DNA of 64,000 nt from Ezakiella massiliensis (GTDB taxonomy: Bacteria > Bacillota > Clostridia > Tissierellales > Peptoniphilaceae): NCBI RefSeq assembly GCF_900120165.1, contig NZ_LT635475.1:1364001-1428000 (forward strand), given 5' to 3'. Positions within the stretch are counted from its first letter, which is position 1, and every line of letters begins with the position of its first letter. A program made the translations under genes and the position numbers. The notes below the pieces were generated by a model. That model was not told the origin of the DNA. It searched no databases and was given only the letters and a program-made list of their open reading frames with translations. This document shows positions 37,504 through 46,695 of the stretch, in pieces.

Positions 37504-37525
37504 TTCTTGTACATAGGAGGGTTTT

Positions 37526-38767
37526 ATGTTAAAGATATTTATTAAAGTAATGGAAGCGGGCATAGGATTCTCGTTTATAATAGGTCTGGCGCTTGGATAT
37601 CTAAGTACAGAAAATTTCAAAAACAAATATAAAATTATTTTTGGCACAGTCTTTATGGGCACTCTTGCGGCAATTATTTCTTCAATTCTTAGAGAAATTC
37701 CAAATTTTGTCAACAGGAGCTCCCTATCTTTTTGGTCAATGGTCCCAATAGTAATTGCTCTTATTGGAATTATTGTATTTTATTTTCTAAAAGAAAAGTC
37801 CAATGTTTATAAAAATGTTTTTGTTGGTTTTTTGTCCTTGTATATTATAGCGTCATTTTTTTATTATATGCCAGCCATTTTTGTCCAGCTAAACAATTTT
37901 GTTTATTATGGAGAATCTGCTGTCTCTACTATGGTTTTATATAGAATTATCGGTTATATTTTTGCAGTTGTTCTTATGTTTTTATCGGGCCTTGCAATTT
38001 TTAAAACTATTAGGCGGGTTGACCAAAATTATAGGGATGAAGTTTTACTGATTTCTTTTTTAATTTGGGGAATAAATCAAATTTTTATTATTCTTCAAAG
38101 ATTATATGCAATTGATCTCATACCAAGAAATGCAAAATTATTCAGCATAATTGCCTGGGTAATAAACCACGCAAATTACATCGGCTTTAGTCTTATGATT
38201 TTTTTAATTATCCTACCAATAATCTTATATTTGAATAATATTAAAGTTAAAGAAACTTTTAAAAATCCTGCTGAACTCAGAAAAAAGAAATACCACATGA
38301 GATGTAATAGGAATTTAGCAAAGTTTTTCTTGGTTTTAGTTGTAATTAATGTTTTTAGTTTGACTTATCTAAGGGCTTATTCTGGTCGTGATATTGAGCT
38401 TTCAGAACCCGAAGAATATGTAATTGAAAACGATATGATCATTGTTCCCCTATCAGAACTTGAGGATATGAGACTCCACCGTTATCAATATACAGCGTCT
38501 GATGGAGTTCACATGAGATTTTTCCTAATTAAAAAATCCCAGGGTTCTTATGGGGTTGTCCTCGATGCCTGCGAAATTTGCGGGCCATCTGGTTATTATG
38601 AACGTGGCGATGATGTTATTTGTAAATTGTGCGATGTTGTTATGAATCGTGGTACAATTGGTTTTAAGGGTGGCTGTAATCCAATCCCTATCCCTTACAT
38701 TGTCCATGATGAAAAAATTAAAATCAGCACGCAAGATCTTGATGCTAATAGCTTTGTATTTAAGTAG
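37526..38767 (+). CDS. DUF2318 Fe-S-containing membrane protein
   Basis: 413 residues. About 8 membrane helices (1-330) followed by a C-terminal DUF2318 domain of about 100 residues with CEICG (C-x2-C), CKLC (C-x2-C) and GGCNPIPIP, likely an iron-sulfur or heme-like redox site outside the membrane. In FtrABCD/P19 type systems the matching protein is proposed to handle electrons for iron reduction or oxidation. RBS TAGGAGG. An 8-base gap separates it from the first permease gene. Confidence 0.88.
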   Translation: MLKIFIKVMEAGIGFSFIIGLALGYLSTENFKNKYKIIFGTVFMGTLAAIISSILREIPNFVNRSSLSFWSMVPIVIALIGIIVFYFLKEKSNVYKNVFVGFLSLYIIASFFYYMPAIFVQLNNFVYYGESAVSTMVLYRIIGYIFAVVLMFLSGLAIFKTIRRVDQNYRDEVLLISFLIWGINQIFIILQRLYAIDLIPRNAKLFSIIAWVINHANYIGFSLMIFLIILPIILYLNNIKVKETFKNPAELRKKKYHMRCNRNLAKFFLVLVVINVFSLTYLRAYSGRDIELSEPEEYVIENDMIIVPLSELEDMRLHRYQYTASDGVHMRFFLIKKSQGSYGVVLDACEICGPSGYYERGDDVICKLCDVVMNRGTIGFKGGCNPIPIPYIVHDEKIKISTQDLDANSFVFK

Positions 38768-38774
38768 GTGATTT

Positions 38775-40049
38775 ATGTTTTTTAGAATGATTAAGGGTGC
38801 AATCTTCAGGCAGAAGAAAAAAATGGCCATGATTGCATTTGTCGTAATGCTTGGCACATGCCTTTCAACAGGCATGCTTAATACCATGCTTGGCATCGGC
38901 GACAAGGTTAATAGAGAATTAAAGGCTTATGGGGCAAATATAAATGTTGTTCCCAAAGAGTCTTCCATGCTTGATGATATTTATGGAATTGGTGAAGACA
39001 GTCAAAAAAATTATTTAAAGGAAGATGAACTTGGCATGATAAAAACCATTTTCTGGTCCTTTAATATTGTTGACTACACGCCGTATTTAAATATCAATGC
39101 AAGAGTTGGCGGAGATTCAACAAGGGTAGTTGGCACGTGGTTTTACAATCACATGGACCTTCCAACAGGTGAATCACTTGATACTGGTATGAGGAAATTA
39201 AAAACTTGGTGGAATATCGAAGGCGAATGGATTGAAGATGGCGACACAGATAAGGCCATGGTTGGTACCGTCTTTGCCCTTAGAAATAATTATAAACTTG
39301 GTGATAAAATTAAAATCGAAGGTTCTGCTGCAACAAAAGAATTTGAAATCGCAGGGATTTTCGATTCAGGCAGTGATGAAGATTCACACATATATATTCC
39401 CTTAAAGGTCGCCCAAGAATTGGAGGGAGTATCAAATGTTGTTTCTCGTGTTGAAGTTTCTGCTCTAACAACTCCTGACAATGATTTGGCAAGGAAGGCC
39501 GCAAGAAATCCAAAGTCTCTTACCATTAAAGAATGGGAAGTTTGGTATTGCACAGCTTATGTAAGTGCAATTTGCTACCAAATTCAAGAGGTTATGACTG
39601 ATTCAATTGCCAAGCCAATTAGGCAGGTTGCAGAAAGTGAAGGCGATATTTTAAATAAGACAACTTTATTAATGGTTTTAATTACCGCCCTCAGTTTAAT
39701 TGGTTCTGCCCTTGCAATTTCCAATCTAGTAACAGCATCTGTTATGGAAAGACGTGCTGAAATTGGTTTGCAAAAAGCAATTGGTGCCAACAATAGAAGA
39801 ATTATTACAAGAATTTTGGTTGAAAATATTACCACAGGTATTATGGGTGGAACTGTAGGTTATTTCATTGGACTTGGACTCACTCAAATAATTGGTATAA
39901 CAGTTTTTGGTTCTGGCATTCCACCAACACCAATGGTAATACCGATTGTAATTATATTAATTTTACTGGTAATTATTTTGGGTTCTATTCCAGCCATTAG
40001 ATATTTGCTCAAACTCAATCCAACGGAGGTGCTTCATGGAAAGGGCTAA
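38775..40049 (+). CDS. FtsX/MacB-type ABC permease 1
   Basis: 424 residues. One N-terminal helix, a large outside domain (about 40-270) and three C-terminal helices with VMERRAEIGLQKAIGANNRRI, the coupling motif of FtsX-like permeases. It overlaps the next permease by 14 bases. With 40036-41184 and the ATPase it forms a MacB-like mechanotransmission ABC complex tied to the iron genes (Cj1661-Cj1663 equivalents). Confidence 0.88.
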   Translation: MFFRMIKGAIFRQKKKMAMIAFVVMLGTCLSTGMLNTMLGIGDKVNRELKAYGANINVVPKESSMLDDIYGIGEDSQKNYLKEDELGMIKTIFWSFNIVDYTPYLNINARVGGDSTRVVGTWFYNHMDLPTGESLDTGMRKLKTWWNIEGEWIEDGDTDKAMVGTVFALRNNYKLGDKIKIEGSAATKEFEIAGIFDSGSDEDSHIYIPLKVAQELEGVSNVVSRVEVSALTTPDNDLARKAARNPKSLTIKEWEVWYCTAYVSAICYQIQEVMTDSIAKPIRQVAESEGDILNKTTLLMVLITALSLIGSALAISNLVTASVMERRAEIGLQKAIGANNRRIITRILVENITTGIMGGTVGYFIGLGLTQIIGITVFGSGIPPTPMVIPIVIILILLVIILGSIPAIRYLLKLNPTEVLHGKG

Positions 40050-41184
40050 AACAAAAAATATAAAATTCTTTTGGAGGATGGTTGAGTCATCAATAGGAAG
40101 AAGAAAGGCCCGTATGCTTACTGCCCTTCTCGCCATTGCTATGGGTGCAACAATTCTATCAGGGCTTATTACAATCTATTATGATATCCCTAGACAATTG
40201 GGCAAGGAATTTAGAAGTTACGGGGCAAATATGATTGTCATTCCAAAGTCCCAGGATGATAAGATTGACGATAAACACATTGATGAAATTAAAAAGCTTG
40301 CAGGTGATAAACTCGTGGGCATTGCCCCCTATATTTATCAAAACGCAAAGATAAATGAACAGCCCTTTGTTATTGCAGCCACAAATTTTGATGGCTTAAA
40401 AAAGAACAGTCCCTTCTGGTTGGTCGATGGTGATTGGCCTAGCGAAAAAAGAACTGTTATGATTGGCCATGAAATTTCAAAAAAACTTGGCCTAAAAATT
40501 GGAGACCCTTTCGTACTGAGTACTCCAAAGGAAAATTCACAAGAAATGAGAGATAGTGATTTTACAGTCTCTTCAATTGTAACAACTGGCGGCAAAGAAG
40601 AAGATTTGATATTTATGTCCATTGAGGACATTAGGTCCATTATGGGCGATTTAAATATCAATATTATCGAATGTTCAATCGATGCAAACAGCGAAGAGTT
40701 GCAAGCAATTGCAGATAATATAAACGAAATCGATAGCGCTGTTAGTGCCAGACTTGTTAAAAGGGTTACTGAATCTCAAGGCGTGGTCCTAGAAAAGCTC
40801 CAGGCCCTTGTATGGATTGTTACAATCATTGTTTTATTTATTATGATGATTTGTGTTAGTACAACCATGATGGCTGTTGTCGCTGAAAGAAGAAAAGAAA
40901 TCGGCCTTAAAAAAGCCTTGGGTGCCCAAAATAAATCAATCATTTATGATTTCTTGGGCGAAGGATTTTTGCTTGGCCTAATGGGCGGAGCCCTGGGATC
41001 CTTGCTCGGGTATTTATTTGCAAGCGAAGTTTCCAGACGCGTCTTTGCAAGAAGCGTAAACTTTTTATGGGCCCTCGTTCCAATTACAATCATCGCTTCA
41101 ATAGTAATTACAATTGTGGCTTGCATCATACCAGTTAAAACTGCAACTGCAGTTGATCCAGCACTTGTATTAAGGGGGGAATAA
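40036..41184 (+). CDS. FtsX/MacB-type ABC permease 2
   Basis: 382 residues. Same plan as permease 1: N-terminal helix with basic lead, outside domain, then three helices and the motif AERRKEIGLKKALGAQNKSI near 288. Stop and the ATPase start share one base. The two permeases likely make a heterodimer. Confidence 0.88.
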   Translation: MERAKTKNIKFFWRMVESSIGRRKARMLTALLAIAMGATILSGLITIYYDIPRQLGKEFRSYGANMIVIPKSQDDKIDDKHIDEIKKLAGDKLVGIAPYIYQNAKINEQPFVIAATNFDGLKKNSPFWLVDGDWPSEKRTVMIGHEISKKLGLKIGDPFVLSTPKENSQEMRDSDFTVSSIVTTGGKEEDLIFMSIEDIRSIMGDLNINIIECSIDANSEELQAIADNINEIDSAVSARLVKRVTESQGVVLEKLQALVWIVTIIVLFIMMICVSTTMMAVVAERRKEIGLKKALGAQNKSIIYDFLGEGFLLGLMGGALGSLLGYLFASEVSRRVFARSVNFLWALVPITIIASIVITIVACIIPVKTATAVDPALVLRGE

Positions 41185-41870
41185 TGAATATATTAGAATT
41201 AAAAGATATTTCAAAGATATACGGCGATTTGAAAGCGCTTGATAAAATAAATTTAAATGTAGAAAAAGGTGAATGGGTTTCAATCATGGGTCCATCAGGC
41301 AGCGGTAAGACGACAATGATGAATATCATTGGTTGTATGGACAAGCCTTCTATCGGTGAAGTTTTGCTTGAAGGAATTGATATTTCAAAATTAAATCAAA
41401 AGGAATTGACCGAGATTAGACGTGATAAGATTGGCCTTATCTTCCAACAATTCCACTTGGTAAACTATCTAACAGCCTTGGAAAATGTTATGATGGCCCA
41501 ATACTATCACTCAATGGTTGATAAGGAAGAGGCCTTGCAAGCTCTTGAAAGCGTTGGATTAAAAGATAGGTACAACCACTTGCCCAACCAACTTTCAGGC
41601 GGTGAACAACAACGCGTTTGTATTGCCCGCGCTCTCATTAATCACCCCTCCCTCATCCTAGCAGACGAACCAACAGGAAATTTGGACGAAAAGAATGAAA
41701 CAATAGTTCTGGACATTTTAGAAAGACTCCATAACAATGGATCAACAATTATAGTTGTTACCCACGACCAAGAGGTTGGTGTGGAAGCAGAAAGAATAAT
41801 TTATCTCGAACATGGAAGAATTGCTAGAGAAGAAAAACAAAAGAGACAAAGACCAATTTTGGAGGTTTAA
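41184..41870 (+). CDS. ABC ATPase, LolD/MacB type
   Basis: 228 residues. Walker A GPSGSGKTT near 36, Q-loop FQQFHLVNYLTALENV, signature LSGGEQQRV near 137, Walker B LILADEPTGNLDE near 157 and switch His VTHDQEV. The sequence order ADEPTGNLD is typical of the LolD/FtsE/MacB group that drives FtsX-type permeases. It powers the two preceding permeases. Confidence 0.93.
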   Translation: MNILELKDISKIYGDLKALDKINLNVEKGEWVSIMGPSGSGKTTMMNIIGCMDKPSIGEVLLEGIDISKLNQKELTEIRRDKIGLIFQQFHLVNYLTALENVMMAQYYHSMVDKEEALQALESVGLKDRYNHLPNQLSGGEQQRVCIARALINHPSLILADEPTGNLDEKNETIVLDILERLHNNGSTIIVVTHDQEVGVEAERIIYLEHGRIAREEKQKRQRPILEV

Positions 41871-41871
41871 T

Positions 41872-42297
41872 ATGAAAAAAACTTTATTATTAATTGCAGC
41901 TGCCTTATTATTAACAGCCTGCGGCAATAAGGATAACAGTGCTAGCACTGATGGATACAAGGACGGGACCTACCACGGTGAAAGCCAAGTTGATGAATGG
42001 GGCGGCAAGGTTACAACAGATATCACTATTAAGGATGGAAAAATTGTTGAAGCAAATTTAAAAAATTTACTTGCTGATGGAAGTGAAAAAGATGAAAATT
42101 ATGGGAAGGCCAAAGAAGGTGCAACCAACCAAGGTCTTTATAAGATTGCCCAAGATGCAGTTAAAAATTCTCAAGAATATCCAAAACTTTTAATTGAAAA
42201 GGGCAAGATTGAAGATGTTGAGGCTATCTCTGGTGCAACTGTTACATTTAAATCTTTCGAAGAAGCTGTAAACGATGCATTGAAGGATGCAAAATAA
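41872..42297 (+). CDS. FMN-binding lipoprotein
   Basis: 141 residues. The start at 41872 follows GGAGG (41861-41865); the longer frame from 41812 lies inside the ATPase gene. Lipobox LLTAC (Cys20). FMN-binding domain with DGTYHGESQVDEWGGKVTTDITIKDGKIVEA and the flavinylation motif ISGATVTFKSFEEA near 120, where Thr carries covalent FMN in the family. It could bring electrons to the outside for iron reduction in this operon (inference). Confidence 0.88.
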   Translation: MKKTLLLIAAALLLTACGNKDNSASTDGYKDGTYHGESQVDEWGGKVTTDITIKDGKIVEANLKNLLADGSEKDENYGKAKEGATNQGLYKIAQDAVKNSQEYPKLLIEKGKIEDVEAISGATVTFKSFEEAVNDALKDAK

Positions 42298-42305
42298 AAT
42301 TTGTA

Positions 42306-42348
42306 TTAAAAATATCTATAGCTAAAAACTTGCTATAGATATTTTTAA
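42306..42348. terminator. terminator of the FTR1-P19 operon
   Basis: A perfect 17-bp AT-rich stem (42306-42322 with 42332-42348) around a 9-base loop, with T-rich 3' arm. It separates the iron operon from the DUF4418 unit. Confidence 0.75.
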
Positions 42349-42426
42349 TTAGCTTTTACCAAGGCTATTATATATAATTTATTCGAGGGTTTTGCCCCTC
42401 AAACTTGAAAATCTTAGGAGGTAAAT

Positions 42427-42846
42427 ATGAATAAAAATAAAATTTTCGGAATTCTATTTGTAATATTAGGTGTTCTAATTATGTTAACACCAGGCACAAT
42501 TGCTCCAACATGTCCTGCAATGGCAGATGGAAAATTTATGAAATGCCATTGGATGGGCCAAGCAATTAAAGGCGCTGGCGGTCTTATGACTGTTCTTGGT
42601 CTTATTTACACAGCTATCTGCTGCAAGAGACAAATGTTTTTTGCCTTAGCCATCTCCAATGTATTAATTGGTATCTATGCAATTTTATTGCCTGCAAAAT
42701 TAATTGGCGGCTGCATGAAGCCTGAAATGGCTTGCAGGGCAAAAACTATGCCTATGCTTTATATTTTGATTGGACTTTATATCGTTATTAGCATTGTTGC
42801 TGCAATTTTAAATAGGCCTTGCAATGAATCTTATCAATGTAAATAA
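42427..42846 (+). CDS. DUF4418 membrane protein
   Basis: 139 residues, four membrane helices. Rich in Cys and Met at the membrane faces: APTCPAMADGKFMKCHWMG near 28-46, a CC pair near 65, GGCMKPEMACRAKTM near 97. These could hold metal. DUF4418 genes are commonly found with ATPase-FtsX pairs, and here an ATPase gene starts 22 bases inside its end. RBS TAGGAGG; a TATAAT (42372-42377) and a GAGGG/CCCTC hairpin lie in the 80 bases ahead. Function unknown. Confidence 0.82.
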   Translation: MNKNKIFGILFVILGVLIMLTPGTIAPTCPAMADGKFMKCHWMGQAIKGAGGLMTVLGLIYTAICCKRQMFFALAISNVLIGIYAILLPAKLIGGCMKPEMACRAKTMPMLYILIGLYIVISIVAAILNRPCNESYQCK

Positions 42847-43498
42847 TCTATCCAAATCATTTAGTCGCGGTGAAAGAGATTTTTTTGCAATTGATGATGT
42901 AAGTTTTGATGTTTGTGAAAAAGATTTTATAAATATCATTGGTAAAAGTGGGAGTGGGAAATCAACACTCCTTACTCTTTTGTCTGCAATTATTGAACCT
43001 ACATCTGGAGATATCTTTGTAGAAGGCAAAAGTCTTTCCACCATGGATGATGAAGAAAAAAGTGGATATAGAAACGAATTTATTGGTTATGTTCCCCAAT
43101 CACTTGGAACCCTACCAACCCTAAATGTCCTTGACAATGTCAGACTTCCCTACTTTTTTAAAAAGCGTGAGGGAAATGGAATTGAAAGGGCCAGGATGCT
43201 CCTTGATATGTGCGGCATCTTGGACCTGCAAGATGATTTTTGCAAAAATCTGTCAGGTGGTGAATTAAAAAGAGTTTTAATTGCAAGGGCCCTCATGAAT
43301 GAACCCAAAATTTTAATCGCAGATGAACCAACTTCTGATTTGGATTCAAAAACTACAATTGAAATTATGGATATGCTAAAAGAAATCAATGAAAAAGGCA
43401 CGACTATTATTATAGTAACCCACGATAATGATTTATTAAAATACGGGTCTCGCCTTCTTGAAATGACAGATGGTAAATTAAATGAGGTGGCCTTATGA
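42824..43498 (+). CDS. ABC ATPase of the DUF4418 unit
   Basis: 224 residues. Walker A GKSGSGKST near 40, signature LSGGELKRVLI near 140, Walker B ILIADEPTSDLDS near 160, switch His VTHDNDL. Like the ATPase at 41184 it belongs to the LolD/MacB group. It starts inside the DUF4418 gene and ends by 4-base overlap with its permease. Confidence 0.9.
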   Translation: MNLINVNNLSKSFSRGERDFFAIDDVSFDVCEKDFINIIGKSGSGKSTLLTLLSAIIEPTSGDIFVEGKSLSTMDDEEKSGYRNEFIGYVPQSLGTLPTLNVLDNVRLPYFFKKREGNGIERARMLLDMCGILDLQDDFCKNLSGGELKRVLIARALMNEPKILIADEPTSDLDSKTTIEIMDMLKEINEKGTTIIIVTHDNDLLKYGSRLLEMTDGKLNEVAL

Positions 43499-44697
43499 AA
43501 TTAAATTCCAAGCAAATCGCCTTTAAAAATATTCAAAATAAAAGCGTAAGAAGCGCATCACTTATAATTTTAACAGCAATTTTAACCCTTGTTTTATTCT
43601 TATCCAGCTTTTTGATCTTGTCACTTAGAAATGGTATGAATTCGCTTGCCAACCGCATGGGTGCAGATATTATTGTGGTGCCTGAAGGCTACGATTCAAA
43701 AATCAGGGGCGCAATCCTTCGCGGAGAACCCAACACCTTTTTCTTGGACAAGTCAGTTGTTGATAAAATTAGAAAAATAGATGGAGTTGAAATTGCCACT
43801 CCTCAATTATTTATTGCCACCCTTTCTGCTGGTTGCTGTTCATTCCCGATTCAAGTCATAGGCTTTGATTCGGACACAGACTTCGTAGTAAAGCCCTGGC
43901 TAGCAACCCAAGCGAAACTCCCCTTAGAAAAGGGCGAGGTCTTGGTTGGCCACAATATTGTTGGTGATTTGCATGAGCATGTAAAATTCTTTAACCAAGA
44001 ATTTATTATTAGGGGCAGGCTGGCAAAGACAGGAATGGGCTTTGACAATACAGTTTTTGTAAATTTTGAAGAAGCCAGACGCCTCGCCAAGGAGTACGAA
44101 AAAATTCTTAATCTTGAAGACAAGGACCATGAAAATATGATTTCATGTGTAATGATTAAGGCTGATAAGGGTGTCGACCCAGCTGAAATTCAAAACAATA
44201 TTAGGAGCGAATTTGCTGGTCAAGGCGTTTATCCCTTACTCTCCCAATCCATGATGAACGAAGTAAGTACATCGACCCAAGATATGATTAAATATGTTTA
44301 TATCTTAATCGCCCTTGTTTGGCTCTTGGTCTTCCTTGTGCTCACCCTTGTTTATTCAATTACAATTAAAGAACGCAAGAGAGAATTTGCAACCCTAAGA
44401 ATTTTAGGAGCCAGCAAAAAGCATTTGAGGACTATTATTTTGTGGGAGATATTTACCATAAATATTTCAGGTGCTGCATGCGGAAGTATACTCGGCTTAA
44501 TTATTTCAATTTTATTTGGAACTTGGTTTAGTCAAAGTTTCAAAATGCCATTCTTGGCACCGAATGTTTTAACGCTTGCAATGATATTTGTTGCTGTATT
44601 TGCAATTGGCACAATAATGGGTCCGCTCTCATCACTCTTCTCTATCAAAAAGATGAATGCAGAAGAGCTCGGCCTCTTGTTAAGACAAAACGATTAA
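43495..44697 (+). CDS. FtsX-type ABC permease of the DUF4418 unit
   Basis: 400 residues. N-terminal helix (about 20-45), outside domain (about 50-265) containing SAGCCSFPIQ near 110, then three helices with TIKERKREFATLRILGASKKHL. Unlike the first ABC set there is one permease gene, so a homodimer is expected. Proximity to FTR1-P19 suggests a metal-related task. Confidence 0.88.
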   Translation: MKLNSKQIAFKNIQNKSVRSASLIILTAILTLVLFLSSFLILSLRNGMNSLANRMGADIIVVPEGYDSKIRGAILRGEPNTFFLDKSVVDKIRKIDGVEIATPQLFIATLSAGCCSFPIQVIGFDSDTDFVVKPWLATQAKLPLEKGEVLVGHNIVGDLHEHVKFFNQEFIIRGRLAKTGMGFDNTVFVNFEEARRLAKEYEKILNLEDKDHENMISCVMIKADKGVDPAEIQNNIRSEFAGQGVYPLLSQSMMNEVSTSTQDMIKYVYILIALVWLLVFLVLTLVYSITIKERKREFATLRILGASKKHLRTIILWEIFTINISGAACGSILGLIISILFGTWFSQSFKMPFLAPNVLTLAMIFVAVFAIGTIMGPLSSLFSIKKMNAEELGLLLRQND

Positions 44698-44717
44698 AGA
44701 CTTTAATACTGTTAGCT

Positions 44718-44756
44718 AAAAAAATCTATAATGACTCGTTCATTATAGATTTTTTT
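44718..44756. terminator. bidirectional terminator after the second ABC unit
   Basis: Perfect 17-bp stem (44718-44734, 44740-44756) with loop CTCGT and A/T runs at both ends. The FeoA-like remnant on the minus strand ends inside it. Confidence 0.85.
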
Positions 44757-44932
44757 GTGCCTTTAATTTTGACAAAAAGTTTGCCAGCTGATTTTGTAAG
44801 TACTTCAATTCTTGGGCCTTTTACAAAAGCTAAATTTGCAAGATGGCGGGCCTGACATTCTGTGCCAATTTTTTTTATTTTCAAAATAGAAGGCCTTGTG
44901 ATTTTATTCTTTAAAGGCTTTTGCAATTTCAA
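44726..44932 (-). pseudogene. FeoA-like remnant
   Basis: A minus-strand frame of 68 codons with no overlapping gene. The part ARHLANLAFVKGPRIEVLTK near residues 28-47, then GKLFVKIKGTKKSIMNESL, fits the small FeoA SH3-like domain (RxLxxLGFxxGxxIxVL ... VxVxGxxxAL). The frame has only TTG starts, no RBS, and ends within a terminator hairpin just before the usual last strand (A-x-x-I-x-V), so it is probably a decayed copy of a ferrous-iron transport accessory gene. Call rests on pattern only. Confidence 0.5.
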
Positions 44933-45033
44933 AATAACAGCCTAATGTTTGGCATTTGTAAAATTTTTCATACATACAATAGATGACTTTAAATATTGCT
45001 CTTAATGGGTAAGAGTTATTTGGAGGTATTGAT

Positions 45034-46686
45034 ATGAAGATTAATGTTAATTTGAAGGATTTGATACATAATTACAAGGAGGGGGCTGAGGCGCCTAGGC
45101 CAGTGTCCAAGACTGGTGTGGTCAAGGCTATCATCTGCAGCCTGGTCTTTGCTTTTTTGTATTATTATTTTGTTTTGCCGCCTATAAATATTTTTGCCAG
45201 CGAGTTTTATATAGCCTTAACTATTATTGCCCTGGTGACTACTACTTTTATAAATATTTACTGCAGTCGGGGCTTTAGGAGGTCCTTTAGAACGGGGAAG
45301 TTTACTTTTAAATTTCTGCTCGGCATCTGGGCTCTATATTTCATTATGGTAATTGTGTCGGCACCGATTTTCCACGCCAAGTCTTATTCAAAAGTGCTTG
45401 AGCTTCAAGAGGGGGTCTTTAAGGACGATGTGGCTGAGGTTGACTTCGAAAAAATCCCAGTGGTCGATAGGGATACGGCTGTTAAACTTGGGTCCAGAAA
45501 GATGGGCGAGATGGGAGACTTGGTTTCCCAGTACAGCATTGATCCTGCTTATTCGCAGGTAACTGTTAATGGCAAGCCAATGCGAAATACGCCTTTGGTT
45601 TATTCGGACCTGATTAAGTGGCTGCAAAATAAATCTTCGGGCATTCCTTATTATATTGCCGTCGACATGGCCGACCAAGATGTTATGATGGTGAAATTGC
45701 CCCAGCCAATTAAGTATTCTTTTTCGGATAAGTTTCAAAGAAATATTAGGCGGTTAATCAGGTTTAAGTATCCGACTGCCATTATTGATGAAATAAATTT
45801 TGAAGTTGACGACAAGGACCATCCTTACTGGGTGGCTTCGACCTTGAAGCCGACTGTAGGCCTCATTGGGGCTTTTGATTCCAATTCGGTCATAGTTGTG
45901 GACGCTGTAACTGGTGATGCCAACCGCTATGAAGTTGGTCAAGTGCCTGATTGGGTGGATAGGGTTTACTCTGCAAATTTGGTTATGAGGCAGCTTAACT
46001 GGAACGGGAGGATGAAACGCGGATTTATCAACCAATTTATTGGGCAAAAGGGCGTAACCCAGCCAACTGACGGTTACAACTACCTATCAATTGGTAACGA
46101 TATTTATATGTACACGGGGATCACTTCTGTTTTGCAAGACGAATCTAATATTGGCTTTGCTCTGATTAATATGAGGACCAAGGAAGCAAAATTTTATCCG
46201 CTTTCATCGGCTGACGAACACTCGGCCATGGATTCTGCGGAGGGCGCTGTCCAAGAAAAGGGCTACACAGCGACTTTCCCAATCCTCATCAACCTTTACA
46301 ATCGTCCAACTTATTTCCTATCGCTTAAGGATAACGCAGGGCTCATCAAGACCTTTGCCTTTATAGATGCGCAAAATTACCAAACAGTTCGCACTGGCCA
46401 AACGGTCAAGGAAGCCCTAAAAGCCTTTAACGAATCCTATGTGGCGAGTGACCATGAGCCAGCAGAGACTGAAAAGAGAAATATTATTATAGAAGAAATT
46501 GTGCCGGTCACTGTTGAGGGCAACACCAACTACTTCATTAAGGCCAAGGGTGACGAAACCATTTACATTGCAGGAATTGCCAAGTCTAACCGCCTGCCAT
46601 TTTTAAAGGCCGGTGACAAGATCTCGATTGAAGGAGAAGCAATTGGCGATGGCAGTCAGTTCAACATTTCTGCTATTGAAGATTAG
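45034..46686 (+). CDS. large membrane-anchored protein of unknown function
   Basis: 550 residues. Cytoplasmic N-terminus, then about four helices (residues 30-115, with a basic CSRGFRRSFRTGKF loop), then about 430 residues outside. The outer part has two sections: a mixed region with IPVVDRDTAVKLGSRKMGEMGDL near 140 and YPTAIIDEINFEVDDKDHPYWVAST near 250, and a tail starting about 480 that looks like a small beta domain (VPVTVEGNTNYFIKAKGD ... LKAGDKISIEGEAIGDG). I do not recognise the family. RBS TTGGAGG, with a CTCTTA/TAAGAG hairpin just ahead. DUF1847 follows by 9 bases. Confidence 0.8.
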   Translation: MKINVNLKDLIHNYKEGAEAPRPVSKTGVVKAIICSLVFAFLYYYFVLPPINIFASEFYIALTIIALVTTTFINIYCSRGFRRSFRTGKFTFKFLLGIWALYFIMVIVSAPIFHAKSYSKVLELQEGVFKDDVAEVDFEKIPVVDRDTAVKLGSRKMGEMGDLVSQYSIDPAYSQVTVNGKPMRNTPLVYSDLIKWLQNKSSGIPYYIAVDMADQDVMMVKLPQPIKYSFSDKFQRNIRRLIRFKYPTAIIDEINFEVDDKDHPYWVASTLKPTVGLIGAFDSNSVIVVDAVTGDANRYEVGQVPDWVDRVYSANLVMRQLNWNGRMKRGFINQFIGQKGVTQPTDGYNYLSIGNDIYMYTGITSVLQDESNIGFALINMRTKEAKFYPLSSADEHSAMDSAEGAVQEKGYTATFPILINLYNRPTYFLSLKDNAGLIKTFAFIDAQNYQTVRTGQTVKEALKAFNESYVASDHEPAETEKRNIIIEEIVPVTVEGNTNYFIKAKGDETIYIAGIAKSNRLPFLKAGDKISIEGEAIGDGSQFNISAIED

Positions 46687-46695
46687 GAGGATTTT

